The translations under genes and the position numbers were made by a program. The notes beneath the pieces are model-generated. The model had not been told where the DNA came from. It saw only the letters and a program-made list of their open reading frames with translations, and made no database searches. From the NCBI GenBank assembly GCA_009775195.1, contig VSPF01000001.1, positions 11,217 to 75,216 on the forward strand: 64,000 nt of DNA. Reading direction: 5' to 3'. Origin of the DNA: Muribaculaceae bacterium. Lineage in GTDB: Bacteria > Bacteroidota > Bacteroidia > Bacteroidales > Muribaculaceae. Positions 57,390 to 64,000 of the stretch are shown here, in pieces. The stretch's first letter is position 1. Each line of letters starts with the position of its first letter.

Positions 57390-60092
57390 TTATTTCACGA
57401 TAAATTTCTTGCCGTTGCGGATGTATATGCCCGGGGCGAGTTCGCCGTAGCACTCTACGCCCATCAGGTTGTACACGCGGTTGTCGGTCTTGACACCGGC
57501 TGCCACGCCCTCGATACCCGACACGCTCGTCGGGGCGATGCGCAGGTTGTCGAAGTGCCAGGGGTAGCACAGCGAGGTCACCGTCAGCTTGTACGTGCCC
57601 TGTGCCAGGTGCACGTTCTCGTAGTCGGGAGTCTCGCCGTAGGCGCATACAGTGCCTTCGTCGCTCGACGAGGTGGGCCAGAAGTACAGCACGTTCTCCG
57701 AAGCGTCGGTGGCAGTCCACGAGTCCTTGTCGGCAAGCAGGGCGTCGAAAGCCGAGGCGTCGGCACTCGTCACTACGGGACGGCTCTTCTGGGCCGGGGC
57801 GATTTCCTTGCCGTCGATGCTCAGGAGCATCGACGCGGCATACTGCTTGGGCCAGTTGAGGCCCGGCTTGCCCTCGATGATGTACTCGTAGCCCGGTTCT
57901 ACGCCGGTCGAGGCCACGCGCAGGTACTCGGTGGCGGGCACGGCGCGCTTGACAGAGATGTCTACGTTCATATCCTCGGGCACGGTCACAGTGTAGCTGA
58001 ATGTCGAGCCCCAGTTGGCCACGGCCTGGTCGCGGGTGATGACGCGGTTGCCGTCGTTGGGTATGATGGCCGAGTAGCCGGCCCAGCTCGGGTCGCCCAT
58101 GGCGGCGATATAGTGGCCTGCCGAGGCACCCTCGTCGGCGGTGATAAATACGTCGGCGGCATCGTCGCGGTAGTCAGAAGCGGCGTATACGGCTGTTTTG
58201 TAGCGCTCGGTCTCGGGTTCGTTGTCGCTCACCTGGTAGATTACGAAGTGGCCCGGGGTCAGCTCGTAGTTGTCGCTGCCGGCGGCGATATCCTTGGTCG
58301 TTCCGTCAATCAGCACTTCCTTCATGGCCTTGTCGCGGGCTATGGTCACGGTCTGCGTCTTGTGTATGTCGCCGTTGAGAACCATCATAAACAGGTTCTT
58401 GCCGTTCTTGAGCATCGACACGCACACGCCGGGGCCGACGCTCGTCACAGACTTGACGCCCTCGGGCAGCATGTCGGCGGTCAGCTTGGCACATCCTACG
58501 GGCGCTACCTCGTTGGTATGCCCTGCGCGGAGGAACTCGGCGCCGAGGAACACCCACGTCAGAGCGTGTATGTCCTTGTTGATGCGCTGCACCATATACC
58601 ATACCGGCGTTTTCTCGTTGTCGGTGTTGATAGGTGCGTCGTAATATGTGTAACCGCCGTAGGGGTTGGGGCACTTGTAGGTGAAGTACTGCACACCCTG
58701 CGCGCCGTAAGCGAGGTTGCCGAAAATCTGCACGCGCATGTGGTCTTCTTCGGGTGTGGGATACGATACGCCGACCTTGCCGCAGTTCGAGGCTACAGAG
58801 TGGGCGAAGGCCCAGAACGATGTATGATAGTATTTGCAGAGCTTCGAAACGATTTCGAGGTTCTGGAAGAAGTCGGGTTCGATATATATTTCCTTGGTGT
58901 CGTCGTATTGGCGCACGGGATAGTAGTCATAGCTGATAAAGCCCGTGCCGACCTCGCGCATGAACGTATGCACGTATTCGTCGTAGCTGGTAAAGCCGAT
59001 TGCCGACATGCTTGTGCTGATATTGAGCAGGTTGCCGTAGAGGAGGTGGTCTGTGTCGAACTCGCGTATGCGCGACACCTTGGTGGCCATTTCGGGGAAG
59101 TGCTGGCGGTGGGGCTCGTCCATGATGAAGTAGCCGGCCAGGCGGTCGGAGTTCTTAATCGACGGCACGACGCTCTTGATTTCGTCGTAGCTGTTGAGGC
59201 CGGCCTTGACAAGCATCATCAGCTCTGTGCCTTCGCGAAGGTTGATTTTCACACCGTTTACTTCCTGGCCGTCGAAGAGGAATGCCTTGTCGACGCCGGG
59301 CCATGCCGTGCCCTGGGTGGCGGTAAAGCCGCACTCCCATAGTTCCTGATATTGCTTTTGCAGGAAGGCCGGGGCCTGGTCGCCCTTGCCGCCCTCGAAG
59401 TCTACCGAGCCCCAGGCATAAATGGGGAAATACTTGCCTGTCGGGTGGTAGTAATAGGTATTAAGCTCGGGCAGTTGGTTGTTGCGGGATTTATGGCCCT
59501 CTTTACCGCTTGCCGATGCATTGAAGTCCTCGGCCTCGATAGTGTTCTCGCCGCCCTTGGCAAGAGTAATGTCCTTGAACGGGTATTCGTTTACATCGTA
59601 GCGTATATTGCGCACCTGTATGGCTCCGCCGACGGGCAGGTCGAAGAAAAACAAATCCTGATACTGACCGGCCTTGTTGAGAAAGCGGACACTGCCAGAC
59701 GAACGCTGGGCCGCCAGGTCTACGCGGTATGTTTTCCACTCATTGGTTGCCACCATGTCTGTTTCAAGGTCAAAAGTACGTGTGGCACTGCCTAAAAATA
59801 CTTTGTAGGCGTTCATCACCACCCTGTTCACGGGGTCTGTCGACCTGTAGTCGAAACAAAGAGCGGTATACTGCTCTGGCACAGCCTCGGCGATGGCGTT
59901 CATACGGAAATGGGGAACGCGGGTGGCTCCGTCGTTGGTCTCGCAGGTCAGCGTCCACACGTCGGTAGTAGCATCATAGTCTGACGAGAAGCCCGAGTTG
60001 GCCGGAATCTCCGCAATCTTCATCGGGTACTGTGCAAAAACGGCAACAGGCAACACCAGGGCCACTGCCGCTATGATTGATTTGATTTTCAT
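57390..60092 (-). CDS. Secreted multidomain protein with probable TIM-barrel glycosidase core, C-terminally tagged
   Basis: A 900-residue secreted protein with signal peptide ending near A-V-F-A-Q (residue 21). Residues about 22-185 form a beta-sandwich, carbohydrate-binding-like domain. Residues 200-560 look like a glycoside hydrolase clan-A barrel: the F-I-M-D-E-P-H segment would place the acid/base Glu at E326, followed by H-L-L-Y-G-N-L-L, F-I-S-Y-D-Y-Y-P-V, W-A-F-A-H-S and G-A-Q-G-V-Q-Y-F-T-Y. Two more beta domains follow. It ends L-M-G-V-E-C-Y-G-E-L-A-P-G-I-Y-I-R-N-G-K-K, a T9SS-like tag. I cannot assign a GH family. It is flanked on both sides by the 190-bp composite palindromes. Confidence 0.75.
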   Translation of the reverse strand: MKIKSIIAAVALVLPVAVFAQYPMKIAEIPANSGFSSDYDATTDVWTLTCETNDGATRVPHFRMNAIAEAVPEQYTALCFDYRSTDPVNRVVMNAYKVFLGSATRTFDLETDMVATNEWKTYRVDLAAQRSSGSVRFLNKAGQYQDLFFFDLPVGGAIQVRNIRYDVNEYPFKDITLAKGGENTIEAEDFNASASGKEGHKSRNNQLPELNTYYYHPTGKYFPIYAWGSVDFEGGKGDQAPAFLQKQYQELWECGFTATQGTAWPGVDKAFLFDGQEVNGVKINLREGTELMMLVKAGLNSYDEIKSVVPSIKNSDRLAGYFIMDEPHRQHFPEMATKVSRIREFDTDHLLYGNLLNISTSMSAIGFTSYDEYVHTFMREVGTGFISYDYYPVRQYDDTKEIYIEPDFFQNLEIVSKLCKYYHTSFWAFAHSVASNCGKVGVSYPTPEEDHMRVQIFGNLAYGAQGVQYFTYKCPNPYGGYTYYDAPINTDNEKTPVWYMVQRINKDIHALTWVFLGAEFLRAGHTNEVAPVGCAKLTADMLPEGVKSVTSVGPGVCVSMLKNGKNLFMMVLNGDIHKTQTVTIARDKAMKEVLIDGTTKDIAAGSDNYELTPGHFVIYQVSDNEPETERYKTAVYAASDYRDDAADVFITADEGASAGHYIAAMGDPSWAGYSAIIPNDGNRVITRDQAVANWGSTFSYTVTVPEDMNVDISVKRAVPATEYLRVASTGVEPGYEYIIEGKPGLNWPKQYAASMLLSIDGKEIAPAQKSRPVVTSADASAFDALLADKDSWTATDASENVLYFWPTSSSDEGTVCAYGETPDYENVHLAQGTYKLTVTSLCYPWHFDNLRIAPTSVSGIEGVAAGVKTDNRVYNLMGVECYGELAPGIYIRNGKKFIVK

Positions 60093-60143
60093 GGATAATT
60101 GTTGAGTTTATAAATTGTGAGGAAGAGAGGGCGGGGTTAATTA

Positions 60144-60332
60144 GTCCTCGGAGAGGACGTTGTCTTGGTTAACCCCACCATCTTTGGTGGGGTAAATATG
60201 TAAAACGGAGAACTGTCCTCGGAGAGGACGCCGTGTATATACTTTGCGTCCTCTCCGAGGACAGTTATACACTTTTCTCCTAACCCCACGAATAATCGTG
60301 GGGTTAACCACGACAGCGTCGTCTCCGACGAC
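60144..60332. repeat. 189-bp composite palindromic element, copy 2
   Basis: Same orientation, order and spacing as the 57163 copy: GTCCTCGGAGAGGAC (60144-60158); ACCCCACCA-N4-TGGTGGGGT (60172-60193); a perfect 20-bp inverted repeat (60211-60230 with 60247-60266) around 16 bases; AACCCCACGA-N4-TCGTGGGGTT (60282-60305); GTCGTCTCCGACGAC (60318-60332). Stems differ from copy 1 by compensated changes (ATC/GAT versus ACC/GGT in the second hairpin), which suggests that the fold, not the sequence, is kept. It lies between the 411-residue gene stop and the 900-residue gene start. Confidence 0.85.
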
Positions 60333-60419
60333 TTGTTTGCAGATTAAAAAAGACATAAAACATAACTTACACCATTATAATGTAACTTATGTTTTATGTC
60401 CTTATGTCAACTCAGAGGC

Positions 60420-61655
60420 TTATTTTACAATAAACTTCTTGCCATTGCGGATATAGAGACCGGGAGCGAGTTCGCCCTTGACCTCTACGCCCATCAGGTT
60501 GAATACGCGGTTGTCGGCCGGACGCTCGGCTACGCCGATTTCTGCTACACCGCTTTCGCCGGGCTGTTTGCTGTTGAGCCACTTAACGTCCTTAATCCAA
60601 AGCATCTGCTCTTCTGCAAGCATATCCATAAGCTGAATCTGGAGGAAATCGTTCGAACCGAATTTCTGAGCCCAGCCGGTTTCTTTGATTTTGTCGGTCA
60701 GGTCGATTGTAACGTTCTTCCAAGGCATCTCGTAGAGAGCTTCGGGTTCAACACCATCTTCAGTACCTTCGAAGGTAAGTATCTTACCAAGAGGAGTGCT
60801 GGTCAGCCATACAGCAGCTGTGAATGTCGGGCCTGAGAGCTTGTAGTCGATTGAGAGCTTGCCTGCGGTAATGGGAAGGGGTTTAATCATGTTCGATGTC
60901 CAGAACAAGGGGTTGGGGTGCTGGGTCTCGGGGGTATCGCCGTTGGCAGGACGTACATAGACTGTGGTATTCTCCATATCAGCGTCCAAATCCCCGGTAA
61001 GGTCTGTATTGGGAACTTTGAAAGCTTCAGCAATATCACCTACAACTTCCTGGCACTCGGCAGAAGCCTCGTCGAGGGTAAGCATGCGAAGGTTTTTGAT
61101 AGATACCTGCCAACCTACTTCGGCACCGTTGGGGTCGTTGGTCGAAATCCAGAGGTAGTTCTTGGTGTAGTCCTCTTCAGTACCCCAGCCGTTGAGGGCG
61201 CGGTTGAAGGGAAGGTATACAGTCTGGAATTCATCAGATACAGTCAGCATCTTACCGCTTGTGATATCGACATCGTTGCGGCCGGCATACTCGTGGTGGA
61301 AGATAACGATATCACCGATTTCCTTGTTCGACTTGTAGTCGAAAGCAAAGATGCAGTATTCCATGGGGCAGGGTTCGGTGAGCTTTTTGGTACGAATCCA
61401 GCAGCCGCCACCCTCAACACGGGTGAATGTGATAGAACCGTCTTCGTTCACCAGGGGGTCACCGTAGTAGGGTTTTGCACCCTCTACGTTCTGTGTGCCG
61501 GGGGTGAACTGGTAGGACATGTGGCCACCGAACGACCATTCGCCGGTCTCCTTGTTGTACGAGTCACCAGAGTCGCGTACATAGATGGGGTACTCTGCCG
61601 ATGCCGAGATTGTGGCAGCGATGCATGCTACTGTAAGTAAAGATTTTACTTTCAT
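60420..61655 (-). CDS. Secreted C-terminally tagged protein of unknown function
   Basis: A 411-residue secreted protein with signal peptide (M-K-V-K-S-L-L-T-V-A-C-I-A-A-T-I-S-A-S-A). The mature part is rich in short beta strands and aromatic residues, with two similar halves of about 170 residues that look like carbohydrate-binding or lectin-like beta-sandwiches. No catalytic motif was recognised. The last 25 residues are L-M-G-V-E-V-K-G-E-L-A-P-G-L-Y-I-R-N-G-K-K followed by F-I-V-K, almost identical to the tag of the 900-residue protein. Its position directly after susD suggests a surface glycan-binding protein of this PUL (SusE/F-like in role, not in sequence). Confidence 0.75.
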   Translation of the reverse strand: MKVKSLLTVACIAATISASAEYPIYVRDSGDSYNKETGEWSFGGHMSYQFTPGTQNVEGAKPYYGDPLVNEDGSITFTRVEGGGCWIRTKKLTEPCPMEYCIFAFDYKSNKEIGDIVIFHHEYAGRNDVDITSGKMLTVSDEFQTVYLPFNRALNGWGTEEDYTKNYLWISTNDPNGAEVGWQVSIKNLRMLTLDEASAECQEVVGDIAEAFKVPNTDLTGDLDADMENTTVYVRPANGDTPETQHPNPLFWTSNMIKPLPITAGKLSIDYKLSGPTFTAAVWLTSTPLGKILTFEGTEDGVEPEALYEMPWKNVTIDLTDKIKETGWAQKFGSNDFLQIQLMDMLAEEQMLWIKDVKWLNSKQPGESGVAEIGVAERPADNRVFNLMGVEVKGELAPGLYIRNGKKFIVK

Positions 61656-61774
61656 GAGATTGTTTTTAAGAAATTGGTTTGTTTTTTGGTTTAGATTACT
61701 TTGATGATAAAGTTGGTAGAGAGTTTCACGGATAACCGCGAAATTTGGGGTCGATTCAAGGTTTGGTATAGTGC

Positions 61775-61888
61775 GAGGTTTGAGGTCTGAGGTTTGGGGT
61801 TTGAAGTTTGAAGTTAATATTAGTTTCTATGACGATTGACGAGAGGTAATCCTAACCTCAAACTTCAAACCTCAAACTTCAAACCCTC
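61775..61888. repeat. Inverted 7-base-period tract between susD and the 411-residue gene
   Basis: Left arm GAGGTTT-GAGGTCT-GAGGTTT, then GGGGTTT-GAAGTTT-GAAGTTA (61775-61816), six heptamers in register. Right arm TAACCTC-AAACTTC-AAACCTC, then AAACTTC-AAACCCTC (61853-61888). The arms are complementary apart from purine transitions. The tract ends 6 bases before the susD stop (61894), so the folded RNA would sit immediately downstream of susD. The remaining 61656-61774 is AT-rich with no visible feature. Confidence 0.75.
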
Positions 61889-61893
61889 AATAA

Positions 61894-63753
61894 TTACCAG
61901 CCGGGGTTTTGGAACTTCAGGCCGGTTGCCATCTCGAGTGCGGTTGCCTCTTTTCCGGGTACGGGGCAGCGGAGGAACTTGTCGGCCACTGCGGTGTGGC
62001 GGCTCACGCTGAAGCGCTCGTAGCCGGTGCAGGTGCGGTATTCCTTGCCCTCGGGGTCGGGAATCATGTTGCCGTTCTCGTCGCGGTCGAAGTTGTAGGC
62101 GCCGTTGCTGTTGTAGGCGTACTTGCCGACGGTCTCGCCCACGGGGCGCATACCGGTGATGGTCTGTGTCTGGTCGAGAATCTTCCAGCGGCGCACGTCG
62201 AAGAAGCGGTGGTCCTCGAAGGCGAACTCGATGCGGCGCTCGTTGCGCACACGGGCACGGAAGTCATCCTTGCCCATACCCTTGGCGATGGCGGGCATGC
62301 CTACACGGGCGCGGACAGTGTTGACGGCATTGACGGCTTCATCGGGTGCCGTACCGCCTTGGGCAGCCTCATTAGCAGCCTCGGCATAATTGAGGTACAG
62401 CTCGGCAAGACGGTATACGCGGTAGTAACCATCCTGGTTGGCGGTACGGCTCGATGTGATGTCGAAATACTTGTGCAGGTAGTAGCCCGTGCGGGTGTAG
62501 AGTATATTTGTCTGCGACACGCCGAACGATGCACCCTCGCCGGTATAGATGAGCGGCAGCGGGCGGTCCTCCTGCAGGTGGGCCTGGGCGCCGTTGTAAT
62601 ATACGGTGGCCTTGAGGCGCGGGTCGCGGTTGGCGTAGGGGTTAGCCTCGTCGTAGAGCGTGGCCTCGGGGTTGATGATGGGCTGCAGGTGGTCGGCGTC
62701 GGCATAGCCCAGGATGGGCTGTTTGCCGTCGGTGGTCTCGTAGCAGTCAATCAGTTCCTGCGAGGGGCACGAACCGGCGCGGAGATGGCCGGCAAGGATG
62801 GGGGCGGTATTGTACTGCCATACGTTGCACTGCGATATGCCGAGTATGGTTTCTTTCTCGTTGGCGCCGGCGGCATCGGGCTTCTTCTGGAAGAGGTTGT
62901 CGTAGGCGCACCACGAAATCAGGTTCTCGTTGCCCGCTGACGACGGTTTTTGGGTAAAGAGTGCATAGCCGTTGGCTGTACAGCCGTCGAGCGCGGCCTT
63001 GCAGATTTCGGCGGCATCCTCCCAGGTCACTGTGCCGTCGTTGTTGAGCGGCGAGGCGGCATAGAGGGCGGCCTCCGACATGATGGCACTGGCGATGGCC
63101 TTGTTGATGCGGTTGAGTTCGCTGTCGTTCGTACCCGAGCGCCAGTCTACATTATCGCAGTCGAGCACCTCCTGGCAGTCGGCGAGAATCTGCTTCACCA
63201 CCTGGCCGAATGTGGCCGGGCGAACCTTGGAGTAGTCGTACTCCGAGTCGTCCTTCTGGTCGAGAATCAGGGGCACACCGCCATAAATCTTTATCAACTG
63301 CAGATAGTAGTATGCGCGCAGGCCGTAAGCCTCGGCACGGTAGCGGGCGCGGTTGCCCTCTTCGAGCACGTAGGCATTGTCGATATTGTTGATAAAGATA
63401 TTGCAGTTTGCAATGCCGGCGTAGTATGCCTCCCACTTGTCGAGAAGCGGGTTGTTCGAAATGGTGGCGAGGCCGTTGTTCCACTGCGACATCGAGCCGC
63501 CTTCTACGTCGTCGACGTCGTGGGCGTTGTCGGTGGCCGCATCGAGGAATGACTTGTTGACACCGTAGGCCGAGCCGAAGGTGGCCTGGGTCATCGGCAG
63601 GTAGCAGTTGTTGAGCCAGCCCGCCGTGAGCTTCTCGCTCTGGAAGACCTCATCGAAATTGATGGAGCCGTCGGGATAGTCTGTGATTTCCGTACACGAT
63701 GCCATCGCGAAGGCTACCGCAAGCGGAAGGATAGTCCTTATATACTTTTTCAT
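61894..63753 (-). CDS. susD: SusD/RagB-family outer-membrane lipoprotein
   Basis: A 619-residue surface lipoprotein that captures oligosaccharide and caps the SusC channel. Signal M-K-K-Y-I-R-T-I-L-P-L-A-V-A-F-A-M-A-S-C (start ATG at 63753), followed by a T-E-I-T-D-Y-P-D-G stretch. TPR-type helices and the family segment A-E-A-Y-G-L-R-A-Y-Y-Y-L-Q-L-I-K-I-Y-G-G-V-P-L-I are clear, as is the late R-L-A-E-L-Y-L-N-Y-A-E-A-A-N-E-A region with R-V-R-N-E-R-R-I-E-F-A-F. It begins 15 bases after the susC stop. The glycan cannot be named from this protein alone. Confidence 0.95.
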   Translation of the reverse strand: MKKYIRTILPLAVAFAMASCTEITDYPDGSINFDEVFQSEKLTAGWLNNCYLPMTQATFGSAYGVNKSFLDAATDNAHDVDDVEGGSMSQWNNGLATISNNPLLDKWEAYYAGIANCNIFINNIDNAYVLEEGNRARYRAEAYGLRAYYYLQLIKIYGGVPLILDQKDDSEYDYSKVRPATFGQVVKQILADCQEVLDCDNVDWRSGTNDSELNRINKAIASAIMSEAALYAASPLNNDGTVTWEDAAEICKAALDGCTANGYALFTQKPSSAGNENLISWCAYDNLFQKKPDAAGANEKETILGISQCNVWQYNTAPILAGHLRAGSCPSQELIDCYETTDGKQPILGYADADHLQPIINPEATLYDEANPYANRDPRLKATVYYNGAQAHLQEDRPLPLIYTGEGASFGVSQTNILYTRTGYYLHKYFDITSSRTANQDGYYRVYRLAELYLNYAEAANEAAQGGTAPDEAVNAVNTVRARVGMPAIAKGMGKDDFRARVRNERRIEFAFEDHRFFDVRRWKILDQTQTITGMRPVGETVGKYAYNSNGAYNFDRDENGNMIPDPEGKEYRTCTGYERFSVSRHTAVADKFLRCPVPGKEATALEMATGLKFQNPGW

Positions 63754-63767
63754 GTGACAAGGTCTGT

Positions 63768-64000
63768 TTAGAAGTGAATGTTGAGGCCGACGTTGAACGA
63801 GCGCCATACCTTGTTATATATCTGGTCGGACTCGGGGTCGAAACCGTCGAACTTCATGTTATCAACCGTGAAGAGGTTCTGGGCGTTGACATAGACGCGC
63901 AGTTTGCTCATGCCCACTTTCTTGATGATGTTGTCGGGCAGCGAGTAACCGATGGTCAGGTTGCGCAGGCGCAGGTAGTCAATCTTCGACACGTAGAACG
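63768..64000 (-). CDS. susC: SusC/RagA-family TonB-dependent transporter, C-terminal fragment
   Basis: The frame is open through the window edge, so only the last 76 or so codons are present. The peptide contains Y-L-R-L-R-N-L-T-I-G-Y-S-L-P and L-R-V-Y-V-N-A-Q-N-L-F-T-V, the hallmark last strands of the SusC barrel, and ends R-S-F-N-V-G-L-N-I-H-F with a terminal aromatic. It imports oligosaccharide handed over by SusD. The PUL promoter and regulator must lie beyond 64000. Confidence 0.93.
   Translation of the reverse strand, partial: FYVSKIDYLRLRNLTIGYSLPDNIIKKVGMSKLRVYVNAQNLFTVDNMKFDGFDPESDQIYNKVWRSFNVGLNIHF

Noticed and set aside
57555..59342. 595-codon open frame antisense to the 900-residue PUL protein
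   Set aside because: The product is V/G/H-rich with no domain pattern, while the opposing frame has a signal peptide, barrel motifs and a sorting tag.
57163..60332. CRISPR array
   Set aside because: Repeat units are palindromic modules with fixed order and mirror symmetry, only two full copies 3 kb apart, with no spacer array and no cas genes.
57136..60356. Small ORFs with N-P-T-I-I-R-G-V-R-like peptides at the composite palindromes
   Set aside because: They occur because the repeat lacks stops in some frames; similar peptides from both strands reflect the palindrome, not a protein family.

Overview
The window looks like a chromosome segment of a Bacteroidales bacterium, most like the gut family Muribaculaceae. 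The evidence is a SusC/SusD pair, a NigD-like lipoprotein, a lipoprotein-type TamA (TamL) beside TamB, a GldB-like lipoprotein, several proteins ending in a G-[IL]-Y-I-R-[ND]-G-K-K type C-terminal tag, and promoters of the Bacteroidetes form TTTG-N19/20-TAnnTTTG. The family-level placement is inference. No rRNA, CRISPR array, transposase or phage gene was seen.

Layout. 1-3.8 kb: the end of thiL, a decayed palindromic repeat, two related small lipoproteins and a degenerate MBL-fold protein. 4.0-11.4 kb: purH, then the rod-shape/elongasome cluster mreB-mreC-mreD-mrdA-rodA. 11.4-18.5 kb (minus): tamB-tamL. 18.5-27 kb (minus): two DEAD-box helicases, a thioredoxin lipoprotein, mdh, a CxxC-less thioredoxin-fold protein, gldB, an S4 RNA-binding protein, pth, rplY, tRNA-Thr(CGT) and ogt. 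27-30.4 kb (minus): a nigD-like/ECF sigma/inner-membrane-plus-beta-barrel operon and a hicA-hicB toxin-antitoxin pair (hicA is only 59 codons). 30.5-39.4 kb (minus): a tightly overlapping nitroreductase/DUF2520/kdsC/maf operon, nhaA, a TPR protein, glnS, lptB and udk. 39.6-46.5 kb: an AT-rich 898-residue lipoprotein that looks like a clan-CD-type cysteine peptidase fused to GLUG-like repeats, the B12-dependent ribonucleotide reductase nrdJ, and an AAA/DUF4143 ATPase. 46.5-52.9 kb: an MFS exporter, a gene-poor structured gap, a GH10-like secreted hydrolase with a glycosyltransferase, and ptb-buk. 52.9-64 kb (minus): a polysaccharide-utilisation locus, in transcription order susC (cut by the window edge), susD, two secreted C-terminally tagged proteins, a phosphodiester glycosidase and a GH3 enzyme.

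How the parts fit together. The plus-strand block builds the cell wall in rod-shaped growth. tamB-tamL, lptB, kdsC, gldB and the tagged proteins belong to outer-envelope biogenesis and surface secretion. The 3' locus would bind (SusD), import (SusC) and cleave a glycan that may carry phosphodiester-linked or alpha-GlcNAc-type sugars.

The most unusual material is non-coding. A 190-bp mirror-image composite of nested hairpins occurs twice, once on each side of the 900-residue PUL gene, and in decayed form near thiL. A second class consists of inverted tracts with an exact 7-base period, placed directly after gene ends at three loci. Within the PUL, four successive gene junctions each contain one of these two structures. 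The nigD/sigma/trans-envelope operon and the peptidase-GLUG lipoprotein are the most interesting protein-level candidates.
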